Assembly (NCBI RefSeq): GCF_041154675.1
Contig: NZ_AP031322.1
Location: 1,426,001 to 1,490,000 of the forward strand
Length of the DNA stretch: 64,000 nt
Direction: 5' to 3'
Source of the DNA: Sulfurisphaera javensis
GTDB lineage: Archaea > Thermoproteota > Thermoprotei_A > Sulfolobales > Sulfolobaceae
Shown: piece after piece, positions 1-9,382 of the stretch
Position numbering within the stretch: position 1 is the first letter of the stretch
Layout: each line of letters opens with the position of its first letter
Notes under the pieces: model-generated
The model's database searches: none
Told to the model about the DNA's origin: nothing
The model's input: the letters and a program-made list of their open reading frames with translations, nothing else
Program-made: the position numbers and the translations under genes

Positions 1-1612
1 CAACAGTAGCCCCAGCTTTAATTGCATTTAGTATGTATGGGAATAAGTTTTCATTTTCTTTTTCGGCAGCTTTTCTTAATGCATTTAGGGAGTCTCTCCA
101 CTTTATCTCATCTCTTTCACTCCTATACTTCTTTAAACGTTCTATCACCCTATTTCTAACTTCTGGGTTTACTCTGAATACTTCTGTTGTTCCAATCCAA
201 TCTGGTTCATAGAACATATTTACCCCAACTTTAACCATGTCTCCGCTTTCAATCTTCTTTTGAAGTCTGTAAGCACTTTCAGCAATTTCAGCCTGCGGAT
301 AGCCTTTTTCTATTGCTTTCATCATTCCTCCCATATTTTCAATTTTTTCAATTATCTTCCATGCTTTATCTTCAATTTCATCTGTTAATGCTTCAATGAA
401 ATATGAGCCAGCCAAGGGGTCAATAGTGTCTGCTGCACCACTTTCATAAGCTATTATTTGTTGAACCCTTATTGCAATCTTTGCAGCTTTCTCACTTGGT
501 AAAGCTAAAGCTTCATCATAAGAATTTACGTGCAAGCTCTGAGTTCCTCCTAAGACTGCAGCTAAAGCTTGTAATGTAGTTCTTATTATGTTTATTTCTG
601 GTTGTTGAGCTGTTAACTCTGCCCCACCAGTTTGTGTATGAAATCTAAGCATCATAGACTCTTGCTTCTTTGCTCCAAACCACTCTTTCATAATCTTTGC
701 CCACATTCTTCTTGCTGCTCTAAACTTTGCTACTTCTTCAAATATGTTAGTATAACCAGCAAAGAAGAAAGAGAGTTTTGGAGCAAAATCGTCAACTGGA
801 ATTCCCCTTTCCATTGTCTTCCTAACGTATTCTATTCCGTCTGCTAATGTAAATGCTACTTCTAATACTGCATCAGCACCGGCTTCTCTTATGTGGTAAC
901 CGCTAATACTAATTGGGTACCATTTAGGAATATTCTTTGCAGAATACTCAATTAAGTCAATAGCATATCTCATTGATGGTTCTGGTGGATAAATAAAGTT
1001 CTTTCTTGCAATATATTCTTTAAGAATATCGTTTTGTACTGTACCATCTAGGACTTTTCTATCTATTCCTCTAGATTCTGCTGTGGCCACATACATTGAG
1101 AGTAATTCAATTGCTGTTGCATTTATTGTCATTGAAGTTGTTACTTTGTCTAATGGAATTCCGTTCATTACAATGTCCATCTCTTTCCAATGAAACATCG
1201 AAACTCCAACAACACCTACTTCTGTAAATGCTAATATGTGATCTGGATCTAGTCCTAATTGTGTAGGTAGGTCAAAAGCCATACTTAAACCAGTCTGACC
1301 AGCTTGTAATAATTTTCTAAATCTATCATTTGTATCTTCTGCTGATCCAAAACCAGCATATTGTCTAATTGTCCATAATCTTCCCCTATACATTGTAGGG
1401 TAAATTCCTCTTGTGAATGGATACTGACCGGGGTATCCTATCTTCTCTTCATACGATCCTCTAAGGTCAAGAGGAGTATACAATCTTTTTACTTCAATAC
1501 CAGAGGGGGTGGTAAAAGTCTGTTTCCTCTCTGCTCTCTTGCTCAACCATGGTTTTAATACTTTTTCTTCCCATTGTTGATAACTGTCTTTAATTTTATC
1601 CTCTATATCCAA
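1..1612 (-). CDS. mcmA1: Methylmalonyl-CoA mutase, large (catalytic) subunit, 3' end cut by window edge
   Basis: Reading the minus strand from a TTG at 1612 gives an uninterrupted frame that runs off the left edge of the window, so the C terminus is missing. About 537 residues are present. The sequence has the hallmarks of the mutase TIM barrel, with blocks such as YPFTRGIYPTMYRGRLWT, RQYAGFGSAEDTN, AFDLPTQLGLDPDH, ISGYHIREAGA and QTGGAELTAQQPEIN. The enzyme interconverts methylmalonyl-CoA and succinyl-CoA with adenosylcobalamin. In Sulfolobales the B12-binding domain is usually a separate small protein, which is not in this window. A TTTAAAC TATA-like element about 26 bases upstream (1634-1641) suggests a leaderless transcript starting at the TTG. 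It lies divergent from the epimerase gene, and both serve the same step of carbon fixation. Confidence 0.93.
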   Translation of the reverse strand, partial: MDIEDKIKDSYQQWEEKVLKPWLSKRAERKQTFTTPSGIEVKRLYTPLDLRGSYEEKIGYPGQYPFTRGIYPTMYRGRLWTIRQYAGFGSAEDTNDRFRKLLQAGQTGLSMAFDLPTQLGLDPDHILAFTEVGVVGVSMFHWKEMDIVMNGIPLDKVTTSMTINATAIELLSMYVATAESRGIDRKVLDGTVQNDILKEYIARKNFIYPPEPSMRYAIDLIEYSAKNIPKWYPISISGYHIREAGADAVLEVAFTLADGIEYVRKTMERGIPVDDFAPKLSFFFAGYTNIFEEVAKFRAARRMWAKIMKEWFGAKKQESMMLRFHTQTGGAELTAQQPEINIIRTTLQALAAVLGGTQSLHVNSYDEALALPSEKAAKIAIRVQQIIAYESGAADTIDPLAGSYFIEALTDEIEDKAWKIIEKIENMGGMMKAIEKGYPQAEIAESAYRLQKKIESGDMVKVGVNMFYEPDWIGTTEVFRVNPEVRNRVIERLKKYRSERDEIKWRDSLNALRKAAEKENENLFPYILNAIKAGATV

Positions 1613-1701
1613 GCTAAGCCCCGTATTTATATAGGTTTAAACACTTAAAACTTTTGCTTTTTTAAACAAACTTTTAAGTCAAAAATGTAAAAATATAATT
1701 G

Positions 1702-2124
1702 ATGGAGACACAAAATATTGATCATATAGGTATAGCTGTTGAAAACATAGAAGAAGCAATAAAGTTTTATACAGAGAAATTAGGCATGAAGCTTGTACAT
1801 AGAGAAACGTTGGAAGACAGAGGATTAAAGGTAGCATTTTTAACTGGAAAAGATGGTGAGACAGCAATTGAACTACTTGAGCCAATAAATCATGAAGATA
1901 TGAATAACACTGTGGCGAAGTTTATAAAAAATAGGGGGCAAGGATTACATCATTTGGCTGTAAGAGTAGAAAATATCGAAGCTTCACTTAAAGAATTAGA
2001 ATCGCAAGGTATTCAATTAGTTGATAAAAAGCCTAGACCCGGAGCGAGAGGTCATTTAGTTGCTTTTGTCCATCCAAAAAGCGTGATGGGAGTTTTATTA
2101 GAGTTGGTCCAACCAAGAGAATAA
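1702..2124 (+). CDS. mce: Methylmalonyl-CoA epimerase (glyoxalase/VOC fold)
   Basis: The protein has 140 residues, the usual size for the family. It begins METQNIDHIGIAVENIEEA, the typical first beta-alpha-beta unit of the vicinal oxygen chelate fold, and repeats it near residue 84 (GLHHLAVRVENIEASL). His8, His87 and Glu near the C terminus (LLELV) fit the expected metal ligands. It converts the S and R forms of methylmalonyl-CoA and so feeds the mutase encoded just across the divergent promoter region. The ATG at 1702 is preferred to the TTG at 1699: it is preceded by a TATA-like element (about 1670-1678) at a spacing that fits a nearly leaderless mRNA. Confidence 0.93.
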   Translation: METQNIDHIGIAVENIEEAIKFYTEKLGMKLVHRETLEDRGLKVAFLTGKDGETAIELLEPINHEDMNNTVAKFIKNRGQGLHHLAVRVENIEASLKELESQGIQLVDKKPRPGARGHLVAFVHPKSVMGVLLELVQPRE

Positions 2125-2156
2125 TTGATTTTTTAACCACTAATTCATAATTATTT

Positions 2157-2681
2157 ATGGGATCTACAATGTCCAAGAAGTATAGAGATCCATTTGATTT
2201 ATTTGATGAGTTATTTAGAGAGATAGAAGAAGAATTTGAAAGGTTTGAAAAAGAATTTATGAGGCTCGGGAAAGAAGAAGGAGCAAAAGTTTATGGACCT
2301 TATGTTTATGGCTTTAGAATTACTGTAGGTCCAGATGGTAAACCTAAGATTGAGGAATTTGGCAATGTTAAGAATTTTAAAGGACAACCGATAATAAGTG
2401 AAGAAAGAGAACCATTAGTAGATGTTATAGAGAAGAACGATGAAGTAAGAGTAATTGCTGAAGTGCCTGGTGTAAATAAAGATCAAATTAAAGTAAGAGT
2501 GTCTGGAAATAAGTTAATAATTCAAGCACAAGGTGAAGATAGAAAGTATTATAAAGAAGTTGAGCTTCCGACTGACGTTGATGAAAAGAGTGCTAAAGCA
2601 ACTTATAATAACGGAGTACTTCAAGTAGTTATGAAAAAGAAGCCACAACAAGAGACAGGTACTGAAGTTAAGATTGAATAG
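2157..2681 (+). CDS. hsp20: Small heat shock protein, Hsp20/alpha-crystallin family
   Basis: A 174-residue protein (170 if the second ATG at 2169 is used). An acidic, helical N-terminal part (DPFDLFDELFREIEEEFERF) precedes an alpha-crystallin domain from about residue 80 to 160, with VRVIAEVPGVNKDQIKVRVSGN and the closing YNNGVLQVVMKKK strand. The short tail ends in TGTEVKIE, which carries a V-x-I type motif used for oligomer assembly. It is an ATP-independent holdase chaperone. Sulfurisphaera tokodaii is known to carry a 19.7 kDa Hsp20 besides a 14.0 kDa one; size and sequence suit the former. The last 14 bases overlap the convergent ZPR1 gene. Confidence 0.93.
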   Translation: MGSTMSKKYRDPFDLFDELFREIEEEFERFEKEFMRLGKEEGAKVYGPYVYGFRITVGPDGKPKIEEFGNVKNFKGQPIISEEREPLVDVIEKNDEVRVIAEVPGVNKDQIKVRVSGNKLIIQAQGEDRKYYKEVELPTDVDEKSAKATYNNGVLQVVMKKKPQQETGTEVKIE

Positions 2682-3180
2682 ATTCCTCAAGTTTTTTTAT
2701 TATTACTTTGTCACTTTGTATAAAGCTTAATCCACTTGGATCTTCTATTATTAAAGTGAATTTTCTTTTTCCTTCCTTGGCTTCAAATAATTCTTTGCAA
2801 GTTTCTTCATTACATTCTTCTATTTGATCTATTATGATTTCAAGGATTCCTTCTATGGTAGATAATACACCCTGATATGCTGTGCTAGCTGTTATTTCAA
2901 CTCCTAATTCTGGAATAAACACATTAGCAAAAGCAGATCTATAAATAATAGTATTTAAGTCCTCTTCTTTTTCCACTTTGTACTCTAGTCTAATTGGGGA
3001 AAGAAATTCTATGGGTTTTACATCTCTAACTCTAAAGCCACAATTTTCGCATTCCCAAACAGAAAGTTCTAATTTTCCTACTTTAGGGGCATCATATGCA
3101 TATTCTCTGATTATTAAGGTTTCTTTATGACACATTGGGCAAACATGTTTTCCTTCATAAAGTAATTTAGGTTCACTCAT
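2668..3180 (-). CDS. ZPR1 zinc-finger domain protein
   Basis: A 170-residue protein with a four-cysteine zinc ribbon near the N terminus (CPMC at about 14-17 and CENC at about 44-47), followed by the ZPR1-type beta domain (RVRDVKPIEFLSPIRLEYKV, then the VEITASTAYQGVLSTIEGIL block). Eukaryotic ZPR1 has two such modules and binds eEF1A; archaeal members have one. A link to elongation-factor folding or handling is inference from the eukaryotic family. Its divergent neighbour is a translational-type GTPase, which is compatible with that role. Confidence 0.88.
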   Translation of the reverse strand: MSEPKLLYEGKHVCPMCHKETLIIREYAYDAPKVGKLELSVWECENCGFRVRDVKPIEFLSPIRLEYKVEKEEDLNTIIYRSAFANVFIPELGVEITASTAYQGVLSTIEGILEIIIDQIEECNEETCKELFEAKEGKRKFTLIIEDPSGLSFIQSDKVIIKKLEESIQS

Positions 3181-3240
3181 TTATCCTCAATTATAAAATT
3201 TAAACCCAAGTACAAATTATTAATTGATAAAAGTGGTGAG

Positions 3241-4818
3241 ATGAACTATCCTAAAGAAAGTGAAGATGGAAAGATAGAGTATAAGCTTATCCTCAGTAGT
3301 AAAGATGAAAATAGGTTACAAGAATTAGCTTCTCAAATGAAATATAGACTTGAAGAAGGTGGTGGTGAAGCCTTTTACATTATTGGAGTAAGTGATAATG
3401 GAGAGGTTTTAGGCTTAACAGAAAATGAACTTGATAAAAGCTTACAGATATTGTCTAAAATAGCTTCAATTATAAATGCTAAAATAGTTCATGTTAGAAA
3501 AGTTGAAGCTAAGAAAGGAAAGTTCATTGCTGAAGTCTTAATAAGAATTCATAGGGATAAAATTCCAGTTCAGGTAAACATAGCTGTTATGGGTCATGTG
3601 AATGCTGGTAAAAGTACGTTAACTGGTGCTCTTATCTTTGGAAAATTAGATGATGGAAATGGAACCTTAAGAGCCTTAGTTGCTAAGCATGTACATGAAG
3701 TTATAACTGGAAGAACATCTTCTATTACATTAAGAGTTTTAGGCTTAAAAGATAATGGTGAGGTAGTAAATTGGAATTTAAGAGATCCTTTAGATGAAGC
3801 AGATGTTACAATAAATAGTTCTAAGATAATTCGTCTAGTTGATTTGGGAGGTCACGAAAGATATTTGAGGACTACATTAAAGGGATTATTAGGTTATGAA
3901 ATAAATTACGTTATGTTAGTTGTTGGTGCAGATGATGGCTTATCAGCTATGGGAAAAGAACATTTAGCAGTAGCTTCTATTTTACGTTTTCCTATATTTA
4001 TTGTGATAACTAAAGTTGATAAATATGGTAAAGAGAGAATTAATGAAATAGTTAACGATATTAAAAATGTTCTTAGAATCCCTGGTATAAATAGATTAGT
4101 TATGGAAGTGGAAGGAGAAGAAGACATTCTAAACGCAATTTTAGCTATGAGGACGGGAAGAGTTGTACCAATATTTAAAGTTTCTAATGTAACTGGTGAA
4201 GGATTAGGTTTACTCGTTAAATTCCTTAACATGTTACCACCAAAGAATAAAATTGAAAAAATGAATAATTCTCAACCTCCTTTAGTTTATATTGATGAGA
4301 TATACAATGTTAGTGGTGTTGGTACAGTGGTCTTAGGTTCTGTTATAAGGGGAAGTATATCAGCAAATGAAACCTATTACGTAGGTCCTACAAAGTTTGG
4401 TGAATTTAAACCTGTAAAAGTTAAGTCTATTCAGCTTAATAGAATATTCGTTGATAGTGTAAATCCTGGAAGCATAGCAACTTTTGCTATTCAAGGTGTT
4501 GAGAAAGATGTATTAAGAAAAGGAATGGTTTTAGTTAAAGGAGAGACAAAGGCTTATAGGAAATTTAAAGCAAAGGTCATTGTATTGCATCATCCTACAA
4601 CGATTAGGGAGGGATATGTTGCAACGTTACATTTATATACTATAAGGCAGGCTGTAAAGTTTGAAAAGATTTCTAAGAAGTATTTAAGAACAGGAGATTC
4701 CTCAGAAGTAATCCTTTCCTTCTTATACAGGCCAGAATATATTGAAAAAGATCAGATATTCGTATTTAGAGAAGGAAGAACAAGAGGACTTGGTATAATA
4801 ACTGAGTTAATTGATTAA
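3241..4818 (+). CDS. EF-Tu-superfamily GTPase related to GTPBP1/GTPBP2
   Basis: A 525-residue GTPase. About 110 N-terminal residues precede the G domain: P-loop GHVNAGKST near residue 119, G3 DLGGHERY near 201, G4 TKVD near 258. Two beta-barrel domains follow, as in elongation factors. The family is the archaeal counterpart of eukaryotic GTPBP1/2, proposed to act with ribosomes or in mRNA decay; its exact role here is not known. A strong purine-rich Shine-Dalgarno-like sequence (GTGGTGAG) abuts the ATG. The 3' end overlaps the convergent CoxG-like gene by 4 bases. Confidence 0.88.
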   Translation: MNYPKESEDGKIEYKLILSSKDENRLQELASQMKYRLEEGGGEAFYIIGVSDNGEVLGLTENELDKSLQILSKIASIINAKIVHVRKVEAKKGKFIAEVLIRIHRDKIPVQVNIAVMGHVNAGKSTLTGALIFGKLDDGNGTLRALVAKHVHEVITGRTSSITLRVLGLKDNGEVVNWNLRDPLDEADVTINSSKIIRLVDLGGHERYLRTTLKGLLGYEINYVMLVVGADDGLSAMGKEHLAVASILRFPIFIVITKVDKYGKERINEIVNDIKNVLRIPGINRLVMEVEGEEDILNAILAMRTGRVVPIFKVSNVTGEGLGLLVKFLNMLPPKNKIEKMNNSQPPLVYIDEIYNVSGVGTVVLGSVIRGSISANETYYVGPTKFGEFKPVKVKSIQLNRIFVDSVNPGSIATFAIQGVEKDVLRKGMVLVKGETKAYRKFKAKVIVLHHPTTIREGYVATLHLYTIRQAVKFEKISKKYLRTGDSSEVILSFLYRPEYIEKDQIFVFREGRTRGLGIITELID

Positions 4819-5213
4819 GATACTGCTTGAGCTGTGCATTCTAAAATTTGTTTTGTTAATTGGGAGACTTGCTTTTCTACGAAATTTTTTAAAGCTGGAA
4901 TTTGAACGTCAACATCATAGTCAACGTCATAGACTAATTCATGGTCTTGAATTTTAACTAAACTTCTAACTATAGCTTTAACACCAGCACCAATAATTTC
5001 TATTACAGTTTCTGACCAATTATCCCCTTTGTTAAAGGCCTTTACTTCGCCATCAGTTTCAATAGTCAAAAAACCTATTTTACTTTTTGCAGTAAACCTA
5101 TTTCCATCAATTTCTTTTACTCCAGGTACACAACGTAACAAGTTATGATAACTCGAAATAAAATCTTCAGCCTTACTTATGTCATTTATTTTTATTTTTC
5201 CTTGTAATTTCAT
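4815..5213 (-). CDS. CoxG-like SRPBCC-fold protein, second copy
   Basis: A 132-residue protein of the START/Bet v 1-like (SRPBCC) type, with the pattern of a CO dehydrogenase subunit G homologue: FISSYHNLLRCVPGVKEIDGN, then KSKIGFLTIETDGEVK and a C-terminal helix. It follows another CoxG-type gene with a 4-base ATGA overlap, so the two are translationally coupled. In CO-dehydrogenase gene sets CoxG is thought to help attach or mature the molybdenum hydroxylase. The two copies are quite divergent, so they may form a heterodimer; that is inference. Confidence 0.78.
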   Translation of the reverse strand: MKLQGKIKINDISKAEDFISSYHNLLRCVPGVKEIDGNRFTAKSKIGFLTIETDGEVKAFNKGDNWSETVIEIIGAGVKAIVRSLVKIQDHELVYDVDYDVDVQIPALKNFVEKQVSQLTKQILECTAQAVS

Positions 5214-5644
5214 TCACTACTCGCCTTTGTTTTAATACATTCAAATAGATCATTTAAAATTTTGTTAACAGCAGAATCCATTAATCTAGCTCCTACAGAA
5301 GCTAGTATACCGCTAATCTTCACATCTGCAGTATATTTAAGTCTTGTTGGATTATCTAAAACGTTAATTGTAGCATTAATATCAACATTACTATTTAATC
5401 CGTTTCCCTTTGCAATTAAACCTACAGTTCTTGTCTTATCGTCTATTTGAGAGAATTTTACAGAAGCTTTATAGTCCCCCTTTATAAATCCTATACCAGT
5501 TGTACCTACAACTTTATATTCATCTCCCTCTTTTGAAAAATTCTTTAAACCAGGAAAGCAAGAAGCTATTTTTTCCGGCTGTGTAATATATTCCCATAAT
5601 TTATCAGAAGTAATAGGGACTTGTACTTCTCCTTCAAACTTCAT
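5210..5644 (-). CDS. CoxG-like SRPBCC-fold protein (CO dehydrogenase subunit G family)
   Basis: A 144-residue protein with the family start MKFEGEVQVPITSDKLWEYI and the following PEKIASCFPGLKNFS segment, typical of CoxG. The middle repeats beta strands (TTGIGFIKGDYKASVKF) and the end is an amphipathic helix. It is the first gene of a two-gene unit with the CoxG-like protein downstream. It is divergent from a MocA-like nucleotidyltransferase and close to CoxS/CoxM subunits, which supports a role in assembly of a molybdenum hydroxylase. Confidence 0.86.
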   Translation of the reverse strand: MKFEGEVQVPITSDKLWEYITQPEKIASCFPGLKNFSKEGDEYKVVGTTGIGFIKGDYKASVKFSQIDDKTRTVGLIAKGNGLNSNVDINATINVLDNPTRLKYTADVKISGILASVGARLMDSAVNKILNDLFECIKTKASSE

Positions 5645-5670
5645 AAGGTTATATTAGAGTACAAATATTT

Positions 5671-6228
5671 ATGAGAATTGGTGCTGTTATACTTGCTGCT
5701 GGAGAAGCTAAAAGATTTGGAAAAAATAAGTTGATTCAGCAATTCTTAGGAAAACCAATACTAATTAGGGTTATAGAAGCGGTTAATTTCTTAGATAGGG
5801 TCGTAATAGTAGGAAAGTATGCTAATGAACTATTACCATTATTAGAAAATGAAATAGTGATTTATAATCCTAAATGGATGCTGGGTATAAGCGAATCAAT
5901 AAAATTGGGAGTAAGATTTTTTCAAGATTATGATGGTATTCTTATTTTGCTAGGAGATATGCCATTGTTAACAAAAGAAACCATACAAAAAATAATATCA
6001 AGTTTTAAAGAATCTTGTTCAGCGGTTATTCCTGTTTATCAAAACGCTAGAGGTAATCCCGTACTTATTTCTAAAAAACTTTATGGAGATTTAATGTCAT
6101 TAAGTGGTGATATTGGAGCAAGAGAAATACTGAAAAAACGAAATGACGTGTGCTTGATCGAATGTGGAAAAGAAGTCATTATTGATGTGGATACGGAGTC
6201 TGACTTAATTTCTCTGCAGCAGCCTTAA
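5671..6228 (+). CDS. MocA/MobA-like molybdenum cofactor nucleotidyltransferase
   Basis: A 185-residue NTP-transferase. The signature [14 protein letters not shown] (residues 8-21) is the nucleotide-binding loop of MobA/MocA enzymes, and LLGDMPLL (about 91-98) holds the metal-binding Asp. Such enzymes attach CMP (MocA) or GMP (MobA) to molybdopterin. Because the adjacent enzyme is of the xanthine oxidase/CO dehydrogenase class, which uses the cytosine dinucleotide form, MocA activity is the better guess. The gene starts right after a short divergent promoter region (5645-5670), so the message is probably nearly leaderless. Its last 50 bases overlap the convergent coxS gene. Confidence 0.87.
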   Translation: MRIGAVILAAGEAKRFGKNKLIQQFLGKPILIRVIEAVNFLDRVVIVGKYANELLPLLENEIVIYNPKWMLGISESIKLGVRFFQDYDGILILLGDMPLLTKETIQKIISSFKESCSAVIPVYQNARGNPVLISKKLYGDLMSLSGDIGAREILKKRNDVCLIECGKEVIIDVDTESDLISLQQP

Positions 6229-6685
6229 TTGCTTTCACAATATTTTGATAACCAGTACATCTACAAAGATTCCCAGATATTCCTTCTCTTATTTCTTCCT
6301 CCGTAGGGTTAGGCTTTTCTTTTAACAACCAGTAAGCCTCCATTATCATCCCTGGCGTACAGTAACCGCATTGTAATGCGTGGTTTTCCCAGAAAGCTTC
6401 TTGAATGGGGTGAAGTTTTCCATCTTTTGCTAATCCTTCAACTGTTAATATCTCAGCTCCATCGGCTTCAACGGCTAATACTGTACAAGATTTTACAGAT
6501 TTTCCATTCATTATAATTGTGCATGCTCCACAGTTCGAAGTATCACACCCTATATGTACTCCAGTGAATCCTAATTCTCTGAGAACATGAACTAATAACC
6601 TTCTAGGTTCTACCTCAGTCTCATATTTTTCTCCGTTAATTTTCAAAGTAATTTTAACTTTTTCATCAGAATTTATCACTTTCAT
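6179..6685 (-). CDS. Molybdenum hydroxylase small subunit (two 2Fe-2S clusters; CoxS/CutC type)
   Basis: A 168-residue iron-sulfur subunit. The plant-type ferredoxin cluster is in the first half ([12 protein letters not shown] followed by KSCTVL), and the second cluster in the all-helical domain (CGYCTPGM and GNLCRCTGY). It passes electrons from the molybdopterin site to FAD. The ATG at 6685 is chosen over the GTG at 6694 because a good GAGGTGA ribosome site lies 5 bases before it. It follows the FAD subunit directly, so the two are co-expressed. The substrate is not shown by this subunit: CO dehydrogenase and glyceraldehyde oxidoreductase of Sulfolobales look alike here. Confidence 0.93.
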   Translation of the reverse strand: MKVINSDEKVKITLKINGEKYETEVEPRRLLVHVLRELGFTGVHIGCDTSNCGACTIIMNGKSVKSCTVLAVEADGAEILTVEGLAKDGKLHPIQEAFWENHALQCGYCTPGMIMEAYWLLKEKPNPTEEEIREGISGNLCRCTGYQNIVKAIKAAAEKLSQTPYPHQ

Positions 6686-6690
6686 TTCTT

Positions 6691-7527
6691 TCACCTCTTT
6701 AATGCGTTAAGAATAGCTCTCTTAGTTAAAACTTTTACCATTTTCTTTTTGTATTCAGCAGAACCTCTTAAATCTGAAGCTGGATTTGCACTTTCCATGG
6801 CTCTGGTAGATGCTTTTTCTATTACTTCGTCAGTTAATCTTTTTCCCAAAAGTTCTTCTTCTGCGCCTTTAGCCCTAACAGCAACGTTATTAACAGCGGT
6901 TAAGCCAATTCTAACATCATCAACCACATCGCCAGAAAGTTTAAGGAGCAAAGCCACTCCTACTATTGCAAAATCTCCGGCTCTTCTTTCTAATTTTTGA
7001 TAAGAGAATTTGTATCCTTCAAATAAGGGTACTTGAATTTCAGTAACTAATTCTCCCGGATTAATGTCTGGAGAAAACATATCTTTTGCAAAGGATTTAA
7101 AATCAACTACTCTTTCTCCTTTTCTTCCAGTAATTTTGACTTTTGCATCCATAGCAATTAAAGCTGCAGGATAATCAGCAGAAGGATCAAGATGAGATAT
7201 ACTTCCACCAATTGTTCCCATGTTTCTAACTTGTGGATCTCCAATTTTACTTGCTGTTTCACTTAATAATGGAATTGAAGAATTCATGATCTGATAGTGG
7301 GTAGTTAAAGCTCCGATCTTGTAAACGTTTCCCTCTTTTGTAATATAACTAAGATTCTGAAGCCTTCGTATTTCTACTAAATATGATGGTCTAATTAATC
7401 TTAGTTTTAGCATTGGTATTAAACTATGACCACCAGCTAAAGGCCTAGCATCTTGATGCTCTTCTAAGAACTCTAACGCTTCATTTAAACTATCTGGAAT
7501 TACATATCCAAACTTTGGCGGGTACAC
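6691..7527 (-). CDS. Molybdenum hydroxylase medium subunit (FAD-binding; CoxM/CutB type)
   Basis: A 278-residue flavoprotein from a GTG start. FAD-binding motifs are plain: [14 protein letters not shown] near residue 31 and [17 protein letters not shown] near 107, followed by the C-terminal CO-dehydrogenase flavoprotein domain. It is the medium subunit of a three-subunit molybdenum hydroxylase; the small subunit follows directly. The large molybdopterin-binding subunit is not in the window. In Sulfolobales the aldehyde (glyceraldehyde) oxidoreductase is built in this way, so that is the leading assignment. Confidence 0.92.
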   Translation of the reverse strand: MYPPKFGYVIPDSLNEALEFLEEHQDARPLAGGHSLIPMLKLRLIRPSYLVEIRRLQNLSYITKEGNVYKIGALTTHYQIMNSSIPLLSETASKIGDPQVRNMGTIGGSISHLDPSADYPAALIAMDAKVKITGRKGERVVDFKSFAKDMFSPDINPGELVTEIQVPLFEGYKFSYQKLERRAGDFAIVGVALLLKLSGDVVDDVRIGLTAVNNVAVRAKGAEEELLGKRLTDEVIEKASTRAMESANPASDLRGSAEYKKKMVKVLTKRAILNALKR

Positions 7528-7545
7528 AGAAATTAGGTAACAAAC

Positions 7546-7689
7546 TCATTTAATATATTTTTCTGGTCTTTTTTTGAACTCAGCCATACACATAGGGCTA
7601 CAGAAATAGTACGTTTTCCCCTTATATGAAAACTTATAAGGAGTCGTGTCATCAACATCCATTCCACAAACAGGATCTTTAACCTTCAT
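7546..7689 (-). CDS. YHS-domain small metal-binding protein
   Basis: A 47-residue protein that is almost only a YHS domain: DPVCGMDV at residues 5-12, then [15 protein letters not shown] and a final FKKRPEKYI helix. Cys8, Cys30 and Cys34 are the likely metal ligands. Such domains accompany copper or other metal handling proteins. The ATG at 7689 is preferred because the family begins just before DPVCGM and the longer frame would overlap the gene upstream. It lies between the SUMT gene and the CoxM gene on the same strand. Confidence 0.85.
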   Translation of the reverse strand: MKVKDPVCGMDVDDTTPYKFSYKGKTYYFCSPMCMAEFKKRPEKYIK

Positions 7690-7715
7690 AAGTAGACTTC
7701 CGTTAAACAAAGATT

Positions 7716-8435
7716 TTAAGTTAACTTCCATAATCTGTCTCTAAGTTTAACAACATCACCAACAACAATTATAGCCGGGGATTTAACATTGTTTTCTTCT
7801 ACTAATTTTGATAACTGGTCTAAAGTTCCAATGAAAACCCTTTGATTTTCTGTTGTTCCATTTTCAATAATAGCTATCTTCTCTTTAGGATCTCTTATCG
7901 AAAGTAGGACTTTTTCGAGCTCTTTAATTACGTGTATTCCCATAAGAATAACTAATGTTCCTTTTTTAGGAATGTAATCTTTATCAATTATTTTATTATA
8001 GGCTCTAGTAGCGGTGATTACAGTAAAACTGGAAGCCGAAACTAATCTACTAGTTACTGGAATTCCAGCATAAGCAGGGACAGCAATAGCACTAGTGATC
8101 CCAGGTACAACTTCGCATTCTATTCCATTACTCATTACATAAATGCATTCTTCTTCCCCTCTACCAAAAATGTAAGGATCTCCACCTTTTAAACGAACAA
8201 CAATATCTTTTACTTTAGCTTTTTCTACTAGAAGGTTATTTATATAGTCTTGTAGTTCTGAATCTCCTATTTCCTTTCCTACATAAATTAATTCAGCATT
8301 TGTATTCTGCAATAATTTTTTAGAAATAAGCCTATCATAAATAATGACATCAGCCTTTTTAATTAAATTATAAGCTTTTAATGTAATTAAATCTGGATCT
8401 CCGGGTCCAGCACCTATAATATAAACTTTTCCCAT
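7716..8435 (-). CDS. cobA: Uroporphyrinogen-III C-methyltransferase (SUMT)
   Basis: A 239-residue methyltransferase with the family motifs in order: [14 protein letters not shown] (8-21), the [16 protein letters not shown] loop near 82, and [16 protein letters not shown] near 110. It methylates uroporphyrinogen III at C2 and C7 to give precorrin-2, the branch point to sirohaem, haem (archaeal route) and cobalamin. Cobalamin is needed by the methylmalonyl-CoA mutase in this window. The ATG overlaps the stop of the upstream membrane-protein gene (TGATG). The family gives the activity with high certainty; the final product of the pathway cannot be told from this gene. Confidence 0.93.
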   Translation of the reverse strand: MGKVYIIGAGPGDPDLITLKAYNLIKKADVIIYDRLISKKLLQNTNAELIYVGKEIGDSELQDYINNLLVEKAKVKDIVVRLKGGDPYIFGRGEEECIYVMSNGIECEVVPGITSAIAVPAYAGIPVTSRLVSASSFTVITATRAYNKIIDKDYIPKKGTLVILMGIHVIKELEKVLLSIRDPKEKIAIIENGTTENQRVFIGTLDQLSKLVEENNVKSPAIIVVGDVVKLRDRLWKLT

Positions 8436-9022
8436 CAAATTGCCTTTACTTTTTTTACTATATAAAGGCCAAACAATATACCTTCTGGGAATTTCAATCC
8501 AAATACCAGAAGAAGAATGTAGTTAACAATTATAGTTTCTGGTATACCGAATAGGTTAGCAGCATCATAAACTATAAAGAAATATAAAATATCCGCTACA
8601 AAACCCAAGCTATATATCAAAACTTTCTCTATAAATTTAAATGATGAGATAAAGTAACCCATGATAAATCCAGCAATCGCCATTGATATAAATGAACCAG
8701 CAAATAAGATCTGATTCTCCTCTTCAATTTTAAACATAAGTGGAGTTAGCCAAGGTATAACAAGAGCTAAACTTAAGACAAATGATAAGATAGCATATTT
8801 CCTTATTGCAATAGATACAACTGGAACTCTTTCGCCTTGCTCATCTTCAACATATTTATCCTTACTTGCTGAATTAAGTGTATACCATCCTAAAACTCCA
8901 CCTCCTAATACTGGTCCTTGGTAAGAAAGTAACTTAGTTATTGGATCCCCGAAGACATAAACTATTACTGATACTAGAAGAATAACTATACTTGTGTACT
9001 TTGCTAATACTAAATAATTCAT
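8435..9022 (-). CDS. Multi-pass membrane protein of unknown function
   Basis: A 195-residue hydrophobic protein with about five predicted membrane segments (around residues 8-25, 72-92, 103-125, 133-152, 160-185). A charged loop, [15 protein letters not shown], sits between the first two. I do not recognise a family. Its stop overlaps the start of the SUMT gene, so it is probably in that operon, but this says little about function. Confidence 0.7.
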   Translation of the reverse strand: MNYLVLAKYTSIVILLVSVIVYVFGDPITKLLSYQGPVLGGGVLGWYTLNSASKDKYVEDEQGERVPVVSIAIRKYAILSFVLSLALVIPWLTPLMFKIEEENQILFAGSFISMAIAGFIMGYFISSFKFIEKVLIYSLGFVADILYFFIVYDAANLFGIPETIIVNYILLLVFGLKFPEGILFGLYIVKKVKAI

Positions 9023-9142
9023 AATTATTAATTAGCTTATAGATCCAATTATATTTTACGTTTATTTTTGGTCTTTAATTTCTAATGACAACAATTCTAT
9101 TTGTTTAATTTATTTTTTAAAAATAAATAAAAGAAACTATAG

Positions 9143-9382
9143 TTATGGAAGATATACTTTATATACTATCTTGTCTCCTTCATCTGACTTTGACAATATC
9201 TTAACTCCTTTTTCTTTCATGGCTTCGGCCCACATTTCAACTTGATCAGCTTGTAATCCCTTTAATGCTATAATTTCTATTTCCTGACCTCCTCCTTCAC
9301 TAAGCCAGAATCTCATAATACTTAATGCTGGTGAGTTACTTCCGCATTTAGTATCACTTTGCCTTAAATCTAATACTTTCAT
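9143..9382 (-). CDS. TusA/SirA-like small protein
   Basis: A 79-residue protein. The start MKVLDLRQSDTKCGSN and the later pattern of a strand, a helix (QADQVEMWAEAMKEKG) and two strands match the TusA fold. The usual CPxP is replaced by CGSNSP, but a cysteine stays at the active position. TusA proteins carry sulfur as a persulfide between enzymes. Assignment to the fold is reasonable; sulfur transfer activity is inference. The ATG overlaps the stop codon of the SIS gene upstream (TGATG), so the two are coupled. A second TusA-like gene is present at 53123. Confidence 0.65.
   Translation of the reverse strand: MKVLDLRQSDTKCGSNSPALSIMRFWLSEGGGQEIEIIALKGLQADQVEMWAEAMKEKGVKILSKSDEGDKIVYKVYLP

Noticed and set aside
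632-847. 71-codon plus-strand frame inside the methylmalonyl-CoA mutase region
   Set aside because: It is antisense to a clearly conserved enzyme and shows no protein-like composition of its own.
3906-4232. 108-codon minus-strand frame inside the GTPase gene
   Set aside because: Shadow frame of a well conserved G domain; composition is low-complexity Ser/Ile/Thr.
6182-6207. TGATGT followed 11 bases later by CTGA on the plus strand at the end of the MocA-like gene
   Set aside because: No C'/D' pair follows and both boxes lie in conserved coding sequence, so it is not counted as a C/D RNA.
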